DNA of 64,000 bases from Mortierella alpina (taxonomy: Eukaryota > Mortierellomycota > Mortierellomycetes > Mortierellales > Mortierellaceae), in contig JANATF010000011.1 in NCBI GenBank assembly GCA_029449245.1, forward strand, positions 124,001 through 188,000. Reading direction: 5' to 3'. The notes below the pieces were generated by a model. It was not told the DNA's origin and did not search any database. It saw only the letters and a program-made list of their open reading frames with translations. Shown piece after piece: positions 54,387 through 64,000 of this stretch (its first letter is position 1; each line of letters starts with the position of its first letter). A program made the position numbers and the translations under genes.

Positions 54387-57373
54387 TCAAACGGCGGTGC
54401 TCGTCTTGGGGGTAGATCCATGGGTCTGCAAAAGGTGGTTTTTCAGTCCATTGATGTTGGTGTATCCCTTACCGCATCCAGGGACAAGACACTTGTAAGG
54501 CTTATTGTCTGTAACCTCACCATCGTCCTTGGCCAGGAGAGGTGAGTGTGGGATCTCCATGGATGCCAGCGAGTTTCCTGGTGACTTTGCGTTTAAGCCG
54601 GGAGATCCTGCTGTGGCGCTGCCGCTGGTATATTGGTCAGAATGGTCTTGCCGTATATGATTGTTGAGGGTACCGACACTCGCATACGACCGCTGGCAGC
54701 CCGGAAAGGCACATACGAATCTCCTGGTGGGCCCTGTCGATCGCATTGCTTGGCCTGTTTTAGTAGACTTGGGCGGCTGGGACGCGGGCAATGAACTAGA
54801 ATCGCTAGAAGCAGCGATACTGCCAGGTGCAATCGTGACGTTGGTGCCACCGAATAGATCGATGTTTGTAGGCCCTGTTGGAGCAGGGGCGGTCGCAGGT
54901 TGGAGCATGATCGGCTCCTGCATGCTGACATTGACATGCGTTCCAAAGTGGAGCCTGTTCTGCTGAAGGGCGCCGGCCATCTGGCTGAGGAAGATGGCAT
55001 TCTTGGAGGATAGCATTCCATAGGGTGTGTTGTTGACATGAGTGCCGCCGCCATCCAAATGTCGTTCAAATATTGGACCCTGGTCCAGACTCATGTGCTC
55101 CTGTTCGTTCCCGAGACCGTCCACCTGCCTGTGAAGGAGCGTGTCGTCCAACAGCAACATGTTGCTGGTATCCATGGGCGAGGACGCCCTCGAGGTCATT
55201 TCGGCCATGTCAATGTCGAAATCGTCGTGGTCCTCCTGCGGTATCAGCATCGCCTCCGAACCGTACATAGTGTCACTGCTCCGCATGTTCATGGCGCGCC
55301 GGCCATGGCTGTTGGCCATGTGTGCGGTCAGACCTCCGATTTGATGATAGCTCTGATCGCAGCCGGGTTTGGGACACTGAAAAATGGTGCGCTGGATCTG
55401 CGGTGAAGACGCGCCAGATGAGGTCTGAGACGACGCTGACGATCCCTCCAGTGGGGAAGGGCAGTGTGGAATGGCGAATGCACTGTGAGACAGTTGCGGG
55501 AGGATATGTTGCTGGGGTTGGTCCTTCTTGGATTGGTGCAACTGCAGCTGAATCTCGGCTGGAGTAGGCGGGTTCGACAGCGGCATGTTCGATGGGTCGA
55601 ATACAACAGTGGGCAGAGCTATATGAAGTCCATGATCGACGGGCGAGCCACTGCCGTGCTGTGAATTATTAATGTTGCCAGAGTCTGGAATCGAGCTCTG
55701 TCCTGCCCGTATGGCCGCAGTCTGCTCGGATCCATCTGCTGCTGCTGGCGTCGCACCTCCTGCAGTTGCAGAGTGCCCCGAGCCTCCCGAATGCCCTGGT
55801 GATTTTTTGTTTTTGGCGTGGGTGACATGGTACTGAAGTCCGTTGATGTTCTTGTATCGCTTACGTGTCTCGCAGCCTGGCATGGTGCAGCGGAAAGGCT
55901 TCTCTACCGCTGTGCCCGTATGAGAAGCCTTGAAGTGGTAGAACAGGAGCGATGGGGAGGAGCTCTCAAAGTGACAGTCTGGAACCGCGCAACCATACGG
56001 CTTCTCATCATCTGCCGTCGTTTCGGCGGCCTCTGCCTGGTCGTTCTTACTGACGATGGTCGCCAGCGCCAGTCCATTCTCGTCTATTACGATGTTGTGG
56101 TCCATAGCACCAAAATCCTCGTCCAAGAAGGCGTCCTGCATGAGAAGGATATCTTCGGCCGTGCTGAACTGCGCCATGTCAGAATCCAGGTCGTCATTGT
56201 GTGAATCCAAGAGTGCCTCCAACCGCTGTGTCTCTGAAAGGAGCAGAGCCTGATCGCCTGTGATCCCCAGCTGGCTTCGCCGCTTGCTCGACCGCTTCAT
56301 GTGGTTCAGACTCCTTTGAATTTTCCTCCAACGGTTGCGGCAGTGTAAGCCTGGTCGTCCTGGGAAGGCAAGGGCAATCTTTTGCCACTGGCTTCCAAAC
56401 TCCTCGAACCTCTGTAGCAAAAGAACATCATCTTCGGATGTCCATGCTGCTCTGTCAATCAGTGGATCCAGACTCTCGCGCCACCGCTTTGCGCACTGAT
56501 CGTCCGTTCGTCCAGGAATGCGCTCTGCGATTTTGCTCCATTGACCCTTGAACATCTGCACGCCCGTCCTGAGCAGATGGTCTTCTTCCTCTGTCCATGC
56601 GCCCTTTTTGAGCTTGGGGTCAAGTGAATGAAACCAGCGCTTTCTGCAGTTCTTGTTGGTCCTCCCTGGTACACACGCTGCGATCTTTGCCCACTTCTCC
56701 GTCTTGTCGCCGTATAGTTGAACTGCTGCCCGCAGATAATCATCCTCTTCTGGGGTCCAGACGATCCTCTCTCCACGGTCCCGTTTCCTGGGGATCATCG
56801 GGTCGTCCAGATTCAGTAGGTCATCCAGAGAGGCGTCGCCCGTTAGCCCCAGCGAAGGTGCATCGTCGGATAGAGCCGCATTAAATACGGCTGCCGGTAC
56901 CTGTTCTCGAGTACAACAGAAATCATCTTTGTAAGAAAAAAAACAATAACAGGCGTAAAGTATCTGAAGGACAAGAGCCGATGTGCATGTAGCCTGCCGC
57001 ACTCACCGGACTTTCCCGCAACCCGTCATCGTGTGGAGGCGAATAGAATGTAAACTGCATCCCAGTGAACAAACAGAGAGTGAGGTTAGGCAACAAGTCG
57101 TTGACGTCTAGGAGATTTCGTTTTTTTTTGTTTGTTTGTTTGCCAGGCTGAGGATTCACTTACATCGAGCTGGGTGGATGCCTGGAATGTAAAGTGCGAA
57201 TAGGGCTCAAAGTCCGTTGGGGAACCAAGGCTGTCACTCTGGAAGAAAGGAAGGGAGGCATGCAAAGGCGGTTAGACGAACAAGTCGAGTGGGTGGTGAA
57301 AGGGCTGATGGACCCATCAGTGACAGATGCGCCAATGAGCAACTGATTCTTTGCCTACCATGTCCAAGGCCAT
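54387..57373 (-). CDS. Three-repeat Myb and C2H2 zinc-finger transcription factor
   Basis: Exons 57373-57359 (15 nt), 57238-57164, 57054-57007 and 56900-54387; 883 aa, all introns phase 0. The short 5' exons encode MALDM and then two acidic/aromatic segments. Three Myb repeats span about residues 90-245: RIVWTPEEDDYL, KGAWTEEEDHLL and RAAWTSEDDVLL, each with conserved Trp and the helix ending RCRKRW-like (NCRKRWFHSLDP, QCAKRWRESLDP, HCRNRWRKIQR). An acidic region follows, then dispersed C2H2 fingers: YGCAVPDCHFE, FRCTMPGCETRKRYKNINGL, FQCPKPGCDQSYHQIGGL, FVCAFPGCQRSYASVGTL and YKCLVPGCGKGYTNINGL. The first half is c-Myb-like and the second half TFIIIA-like, in one open exon, so the fusion is real and not a splice artefact. 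Nuclear DNA-binding regulator; targets unknown. Confidence 0.87.
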
Positions 57374-59256
57374 CGACAGCGGAAGCTGAGCAAGAGCAGG
57401 AGGGCAAGAGAGCGAGTGGTCTGTAGACTCTTGAGAGCAGGTGAGATGGAGGATCCTTTGTTTTGTGGGGGACAAGCTTCCCCGATTGCTCCTGTGGATG
57501 CGATCCTAGTGCTGAGGGGTGGGTGGTGGATGGGGTTGTCGACGGGGAAGGGACGGCGTGCGAGGACGGGTGTGCGGGGACGGGGTGTGGGTGGAGGAGG
57601 ATGGGTCAAGATGTCAAGATGTCAGGATGTCAGGATGTCAGGATGTCAAGATGTCAAGAGGCAAAAGGCGGGATGTGGGAGTCAGACAGAGCGAAAAAAA
57701 AAAAAAAAAAAAAAAAGACGAGGCAGATGCCCGCTGCTGGCTGCCTCATATGCATCTGATATCGCTGGATCAAATCCGTGATGGCTGGCTGTCCCACCAG
57801 GGCACCAGGGCGCGGCGGCCTTCTTGTTTTTCGTTTGTTTTCATTTTCGACCACCACAGGACCAGGGCGCCCTCTTGCCCTCTCGTTCTCTTGTTCTCTT
57901 GTCCTCGAGACTCAGTCCTCGCGCCCTTGTGTGGTTTGAGAGCACCTTTGCCTGGCTGTCCTGGCTATTCCTTGCTGCTTGCTGCATATGCTCCTCCGCC
58001 TCGGCATAGATCGCCCAGGGCCCGCTCTTCTCTGCTGCAATGGCTTTGCCACGCCCGTGCTGTCTGGGGATACGAATTGTGGAGTCTTCTTGGAGAGTGG
58101 ATCCAGGAGACGGTGCGTGTCGCATGCCCGCACAACTGGCGTTGTCCTGGGGCAACAGAGACACTGGGACACTGGTGCTGTGGCAGACCAACCACGCGAA
58201 GCAGACTGTGGAACTAAAAAACAAGGTTAAGGACGGGCAGAGACACCAGCCAAAAAAAAAAAAGGGTCTGCCCATGGTCACCTGGTGCCCAAGTGCACAC
58301 CTCCAGCCTGGCTACTATATATATACAGGTATTACTGCATACTTTAATCCGCTCTCGCCTCCTTGCCTCCCCCAGCTCTTTGCCCTTCCCGCTTAATTAC
58401 TGCCAGTTCAACGGCCGCCTGCGTGTGATCGATTGGGCGGGGCGACCAGGCGGTGGCCAACAGCGACTGCCTGCCTCTGATATCCAATCCCCGATCGCAC
58501 CCTCGCTCGCACTCGCACTCGCGCTGCAAACGAGGAACATCGCATGCAGCAGACCCGCATATGCTCACCTGTAGCGTAGACACTAGTCTACAGCATCTAT
58601 GTGATGAGACACTGGGCGCCATGTGCATATAGCACACGTATGTGGGCGCAGGATCATCAAGACGAGGCCCTTGGATCTACAGAATCACAAACTCGGTCTA
58701 CATACGCCAAAAGGCAGCCAAACCCAAGCAACCGTGCAGCACAGGCACACCGCACCTGCGCCCTTGGCCCTGCCTTTGGCATCTCGACTGCGCTCAGGAC
58801 CCATGGACCCCGCGGCGAGCAAAAGGGCGCGATCAGGGCCATCGCATCCCCGCCGGTGCACGGCAAGGGTGCCTCCATCCTCCACCTTCTGGAGACCCGA
58901 TCCCTCCTCAGCAGGAGTCCTCGCTCTCCCCTTTCGGACCTTGGCCGCCCCCCTTCGGCACGTCTCGTCCCGCTTGATCTGCCGCCTCCTGTTCCTTGTT
59001 CTGCGAGCCAGACGGTCGACTGCATGTGTGGTGTGCCGCGCTCGATATCCATGGCCCCCTTTTCTTTTCTGCTGATGTTTTTGCGTATTTAACTTCTCGG
59101 TCGGTTTCAAGCTTCGACTCCCTCGTCTCTCTCGTCTCTCTTCCTCCTTCACTCCCTCGCTTCCATTTGTTTGCCTCTCCACCCGCGAACCCTCTTTGAA
59201 CCCTCTTTGAACCCTGCAACAGCAGCTCTCCACACCGCTCCATCAAAAAGGACACT
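57374..59256. other. Divergent intergenic region, Myb/C2H2 gene / CBM48 gene
   Basis: Includes a 9-nt minisatellite (57607-57660), a ~22-A run (about 57693-57714), A-rich patches near 58250, and a CT-rich leader (59095-59215) with an 11-nt direct repeat AACCCTCTTTG (59184-59215) before the CBM48 gene. No gene is supported. Confidence 0.5.
57607..57660. repeat. 9-nt minisatellite (GATGTCAGG/GATGTCAAG)
   Basis: Six tandem copies of a 9-nt unit that alternates at one position between AAG and AGG. Located ~230 bp upstream of the Myb/C2H2 start codon. Confidence 0.85.
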
Positions 59257-61469
59257 ATGTTTGCAAAGCCTACCGAGACCAAGCCAGCCTCGCCGCCTGG
59301 CGCAACCATCGGCCCGGGACTCGCAGGCTCGAAGCCCACGCCTACAGTGGGCAAGCTCGCTGCGTTTAACCCCACCAGCACCTCTGCTCCCCGGACAACA
59401 CCCCCACCAGTTGCAAAGGGCGCCATGTCGGCAATCGCGCAGGCAAAGGCCGCGCTCTTTGAACGTGCGCAGCAGGCCAACTCGTCTCCCACCACGCCTG
59501 TCATGGCCCCGAATAGAGCGTCCATCAGCAGCATCAACAGCATCACCAGCGTGGGCAGCGCAAGGGACCCATCCTCTCCCACAACCCCAGTCTCTGCATC
59601 CCCCTTCCGCAAATCGTCCATCAGCAGCATCGGTAGCAACTTTAGAGACAACGGAAACAGCCAGGTGTCCTCACCCACCACTCCAGTATCGGCTTCCCCG
59701 TTCCGCAAACCATCCATCGGTACGACAAATGACTTTAAGGACCCAACAAGCGCGCCGCAGGGCTCCTCGCCCACAACGTCCTTCACCCCGACCTCGCTGC
59801 GAAAGGCATCCATCAGTGGCATGAACTCTCCATGGGATCCAGCCAGCGTGCAGGCGACGGCGGCAACCACTCCTTTTACACCAAAATCTCTCCGAAAAGC
59901 TTCTATCAGCGGGATGAGCAGTCTCAAGGAGCCTGTCGCGCCTCAGACCTCCTTACCTACAGCGACCCTCCGGAAGCTCTCAATCAGCGATGGCAGTGGC
60001 GACGCTATCCAGGAGATTGTTGGTGGCTCCAAGCCCCATTCTCGCACGCCCTCGGTCGACGCTAGCACCTTCAAGACCCGTTCTCGTGCGCCGTCTGTCT
60101 CTGTCGACGTTAGTGCACTTCAAGGTCGTTCGCGTGCTCCCTCGATCTCTGCAGATGTTGGCGATCTCAAGGTTCGCTCCAGATCAGCTTCAATCCACCT
60201 CAGCAACACATCTGTACAAGCGCCATTGCCATCAGTGGATACGACCTCAGAGGCCAAGCCCACGGTAGCCGCAGCCGAGATCCAAGTTGCTGTCCCAGAG
60301 CTGGTTGCTGTTGACCCTCCGACTGAAATCGTTGTTCCTGAGCACGACCTTGCTGCTGTCAGTATCGAAGTGATGGAAACGCCCGTTATGGAGTCTTCAC
60401 CTCCCATGGAAATGCAGGCGCCTGTCGAGGTACTGACGCCCCGGAAAGAGTCGCCATTAATCAAGTTGCCAGTCATCGAGTCATCAGCGCCTGTCAACGC
60501 CCCACCCCATGGCGAATCAGCTACCCCCATGACTAACCCCTCAGATGTTGCAGATTCTGAATCAACAGGACCATCACAGCCGGAGGAAGGACGAACAGTC
60601 GTTGCGGAGCCTGCAGTGGCAATGGATGTGGTTTTCGCTCCTATGGCTGTCGACATCCACATGGAGGCAGAGCTCGTCAGCCTTATCATCCCTAGCAAGA
60701 CCAAAGAGGAGATGCTTCAATCTGCACCCGAGGAACCTGTTCTGAGCCCCGTATCGACTCATACGAGCTCACATAGTCGCAGGTCTGGTGTCCTCCCTCA
60801 AAAGGTACATGTACAGTACTCGAGTGGAACGATAGTGGCCAAGTGCATGCATTCATGCAAGTACATCGTTTTTCGTGTGTGGTTTACCTGATACGCTTGG
60901 ACCACGCTCTTTGACCCTACCCCCCTTTCTTTCTGGTTATCTGTCGTCCAAGACTTGGAAAGATTCTCTAACACATTCTTTGTTTCCATCGCACTAGTTC
61001 CACTGGAAGCACGGCGGGGAGGTCGTCAAGGTCACCGGTACATTTGATGACTGGAAAGGTAGGAGTGACACCAGACTATGTCTTACAGTGTGTTCGGCAG
61101 AATCGATACGTACCAAGCACCTGTGTATCGTGCTCATATTTTTTTCTGTTGTTCCTGATACACTGCAGAAACGGTTCATTTGAGGAGGGTGCCTTCGACC
61201 AAGGACGAGTTTGCGGCCATTGTAGATCTGGACAGAACCAAGCACATTGTAAGCAAAGCTCTTGATGCTCGCAACAGATCGACTATGCGGCTATTGAAAA
61301 GGCTCTTACTAATATCGCTGTTGCTTGAATCTCACAGCAATTCAAGTTTGTCGTCGACGGCGTGTGGCGATGCTCGACCGAGTTTGCGACAGAATACGAC
61401 TGCAATGGACACCTGAACAATGTCCTCCCAGCACTGTCGCTAGAACAGTGCGCCTCGCACCACCACTAG
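59257..61469 (+). CDS. Protein with C-terminal CBM48/AMPK-beta-like glycogen-binding module and phospho-motif repeats
   Basis: Exons 59257-60804, 60998-61058, 61169-61248 and 61338-61469; 606 aa. Residues 1-510 are Ser/Thr/Pro-rich and built from two kinds of repeats. Five degenerate units are centred on (F/L)RKxSI (FRKSSISS, FRKPSIGT, LRKASISG twice, LRKLSISD). Three to four units are centred on RSRAPS(V/I)S. Both fit basophilic kinase sites (AMPK/PKA-like RxxS). The spliced C-terminus (about 515-600) is a CBM48/AMPK-beta glycogen-binding module: FHWKHGGEVVKVTGTFDDWK, VHLRRVPS, FKFVVDGVWRCS and a final NNVLPAL. All three introns lie inside the module, and their phases (0, 1, 0) join cleanly. 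Similar modules occur in AMPK beta subunits and yeast Mdg1/Crp1. No kinase-interaction domain after it is seen, so it is not a standard AMPK beta subunit. Confidence 0.83.
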
Positions 61470-61914
61470 TCCTGGAGACTACTATACATTCGATAGACTT
61501 TGAAGAAAAAAAAAAAAAACACGCGCGAGTGATCACGTGCATCCACTTCGCTTTTTGACACGTTGTGAAGCAAATCGTTATTGCAATTCCCTTTTCCCTC
61601 CTCACTTTTCCCTCTCGAGCCTCTTGACCGCGAGCCTTGCCGACCGTGTCTGTTCGTCGTTGGTCCATACTCCCCACTCCCACAACCAGCCTTCAGGGAA
61701 CCCGGACACTCAAAGGTGCTTCACTTGTTCACTGACCCGACACCGCTCACTTGGACATCCACAATCCAGGAACAAACGGAGCTTCACAGGACCAGGAACA
61801 ACGAAATCTTAGATTGCGTCCATCCTCAGTGCTTGCAGTCCATACCCAGCCCCTCAGGGATCCCGCAGCCAGCCTCCATCAGCACACGAAAACCACCCGC
61901 CCATCCCGCTCAGC
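61470..61914 (+). other. Spacer and promoter/5' UTR of the HAP5 gene
   Basis: Tandem same-strand spacer with an A run (61507-61520) near the upstream 3' end and CT-rich sequence (61585-61630). Nothing else is recognised. Confidence 0.5.
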
Positions 61915-62952
61915 ATGGCACATCACGGCTCAGACATGTACGACCAATCTTCCTCCAGCGCATCCTCTGCGCCCGTCACATCCACAGCTGCCCAGGGCTC
62001 AGTGACCCTTCAGCAGCAGCAGTTGCAGTTTGCACAAGAGTTTTGGGAGGAGCAAATCCTGGCTGCAGAGCAGTTCGACTCGGACTTTAAGAACCACCCT
62101 CTGCCCTTGGCTCGTATCAAAAAGGTCATGAAGTCAGATCCAGAGGTCAAGGTAAGGGATTTGAGGCTTTACAGCGTGCAATATTCTTTTTTGTTGCTAG
62201 ACTGGATGAACGATGAACCCCTCCCGTCATATTCATTGGATCTAATATTATCTTGCGTCCAACAAACAAACAAACAACCTACAAACAAATATATAGATGA
62301 TCTCAGCTGAGGCGCCTATCCTATTTTCAAAAGCCTGCGAAATCTTCATTTGCGAAATTACTCGTCGCGCCTGGCTCCATGCAGAGGAGAACAAGCGGAG
62401 GACACTTCAGAGAAGCGACGTGGCCAGTGCTGTCTCGCGCTCCGATCAATTTGACTTCCTGATCGATATTGTGCCTCGTGAGGAACCAGTCAAGGCAACA
62501 AAGAGGTCTTCCACCCGTGAGGAAACAGCTCCCAGCGTACGTGTGTTATGATGTGACAGTCGAGGCATCTCTGATCCGTTGTCGGATGTGTGTGTATGTG
62601 TTTTGCAAGGAAAACAGGCGTTAACGGCAGCCTTCGTCTTGATCTCTTTTAATAGGCGGAAGCATACGACGATCAACAACCACAGCAGCAGCCACCTTAC
62701 GATCAGTACTATCCACAAGGAGCTGGTGGATTGGCAGGATATGCACATGCGATCGAGGCTCCTGCATTCTATCAGCCAGTGTCACCGGAGCAGTTTCAAC
62801 AATATATGCAGACACAGTACCAGCATCAGGCGGTCGCTCAATCATACCAGGCGCAGCCTCCCCAACAGCAGCAGCAGCAGCAGGCATCGTCCGGGTCGCG
62901 TGCTGGATCTGCAGGCTATGCAGGACAGGAACCGGCATCAAGGCAAAGCTAG
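61915..62952 (+). CDS. HAP5: CCAAT-binding complex subunit HAP5 / NF-YC
   Basis: Exons 61915-62151, 62297-62536 and 62656-62952; 257 aa, introns phase 0. The histone-fold core is canonical: [65 protein letters not shown] and [20 protein letters not shown]. Intron 1 falls exactly between VK and MISAEAP. HAP5 pairs with HAP3 (NF-YB) through the histone folds and with HAP2 (NF-YA) to bind CCAAT boxes in the nucleus. The C-terminus is Gln/Tyr/Pro-rich ([24 protein letters not shown]), typical of animal and early fungal NF-YC activation regions. ATG 61915 starts 32 residues before the FWEEQI block, a normal length. Confidence 0.94.
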
Positions 62953-63867
62953 GAATGTAGGCTTCAGATCCTTGCAAACACAACAGTTCTTTTTGGGCAC
63001 TACGTATCAAAAGATGCCATCTTGTTTACAGCCATCAGTCCCAGATAAAGTGCATCAATCACAACACGGTTCGGACAGAAGGGTCGCAGTGAAGCTGTGA
63101 GTGGCAGGTGCGCTCTGTGGGACTTGTGGGCGGGGGCGCTAGGATTCTATCAGTGAGGGATGGAGGATTGCATGGTGGCCGCATCTGATGGGCCGTGATG
63201 TAATGTACAAGAACCTGCGCCCAACTCGCTCATGTTCTTGTATGTCAAAACTAAACTTGCTCTTGACGTTCTATTTCCGGGTTCGACCATGACGAGAGTC
63301 GGTGCTGGATCATGCGCCGTCGTTGGATACTGCCTTGGAGAAGAGTTTGATTCTTGATCTAACGATGCCACTTGCGTGTGGGTCGATACGCGAATGAAAC
63401 ATGACGGACGTGCGAGCAACAAAAATAGAGGCGAAGTGGGATGAGAGAAGGTGTCCTGAGTCTGGGTAAACATTGTGCATGAAGAAAAGGAACAGGGGAG
63501 GGAGAGGATATCGTGCATGACGCAAAGTGGGCGGAAGCTTCCTCTCACCGTTCCAGGATGAATGCCGAGGAAATGGGCAAACCAATAAACAGAGAGAGAG
63601 AGGGAGGCAAAACCAAGTATAAGACAACCATGTCTGCCAGCGGGCACCATCCCTCATCCAACTCCTCAAGACACCGCACAACACAGCTCCTCAAGACACC
63701 AGCAACAGCACCTGCAACAAGCACTCGCTAGACTACAACAGCCTCACCTCAAAAGTAACTCCCCGTGAATCGCTGAGGGTGTTTGTGTCACTTCTCCAAA
63801 AAATCAACGCTAACATGCCGATCTGCTGTGCCTGGTCCTCAATCCTTAGACCAATCTACTTGGACAA
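62953..63867. other. Intergenic region downstream of HAP5
   Basis: 3' flank of HAP5 and 5' flank of the gene that starts at 63868. Contains a short GA run near 63592. No coding sequence is supported on either strand. Confidence 0.5.
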
Positions 63868-64000
63868 ATGGGCAACCGCGGATCTCACTACGACAAAAAG
63901 AAAGAGGCCTATATCAACTTATCCGACAAGCATATCGAGAGACTTGCGGAAGAACATGGAGTAAGCCTGAGCACGCTTCAATGGGCGATCGACGACGAAC
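63868..64000 (+). CDS. 5' end of an unidentified gene (runs off the window)
   Basis: The ATG at 63868 opens a frame to the window end: MGNRGSHYDKKKEAYINL, then DKHIERLAEEHGVSLSTLQW. Gly2 in MGN could be myristoylated. A possible donor site GTAAGC at 63959 would end exon 1 after EEHG. The sequence is hydrophilic and helical. I do not recognise the family. Confidence 0.4.
   Translation, partial: MGNRGSHYDKKKEAYINLSDKHIERLAEEHGVSLSTLQWAIDDE

Overview
The window is nuclear DNA of a filamentous fungus, most likely an early-diverging Mucoromycota of the Mortierella/Linnemannia type (inference). The support is: short GT-AG introns of about 47-250 nt with CTAAC-like branch points; recognisable fungal proteins (HAP5/NF-YC, CSC1-type channel, RTC5-type TLDc protein); and long pyrimidine-rich tracts on the coding strand just before many start codons. 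I found no rRNA, tRNA, CRISPR array, prokaryotic operon or convincing transposase gene. Gene models were built by eye; splice choices rest on reading phase and on paralog comparison.

Layout. 1-860: 3' end of a tail-anchored membrane protein gene. 1189-2877 (-): Cys-rich type I membrane protein. 3997-6426 (+): RTC5-like TLDc protein. 7151-9541 (+): secreted S41 (CPAF/UstP-like) protease. 9608-21146: a tandem triplication of a ~3.8 kb unit. Each unit carries one minus-strand S41 protease gene plus the 3' end of a Kelch membrane protein gene; only the last Kelch copy (20792-22892) is complete. 25126-30312 (+): CSC1/OSCA-like channel. 30559-32986 (-): second Kelch protein. 34708-36916 (-): four-finger C2H2 factor. 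36917-43880: a ~7 kb stretch without convincing genes, full of homopolymer runs. 43881-44315 (+): small secreted protein. 44577-46793 (-): coiled-coil protein. 48580-50322 (-): third Kelch protein, intronless. 51275-53051 (-): fourth Kelch protein with a 2-nt frameshift. 54387-57373 (-): protein with three Myb repeats and C2H2 fingers. 59257-61469 (+): protein with a C-terminal CBM48/AMPK-beta-like module. 61915-62952 (+): HAP5/NF-YC. 63868-64000 (+): start of an unidentified gene.

Two families dominate: secreted S41 proteases (four genes in 13 kb) and single-pass Kelch receptor-like proteins (four genes, all on the minus strand, plus two fragments). Both are exported to the cell surface or outside, and the triplication physically links them. 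Whether they work together is not shown by the sequence. The rest are housekeeping or regulatory genes in ordinary eukaryotic order.
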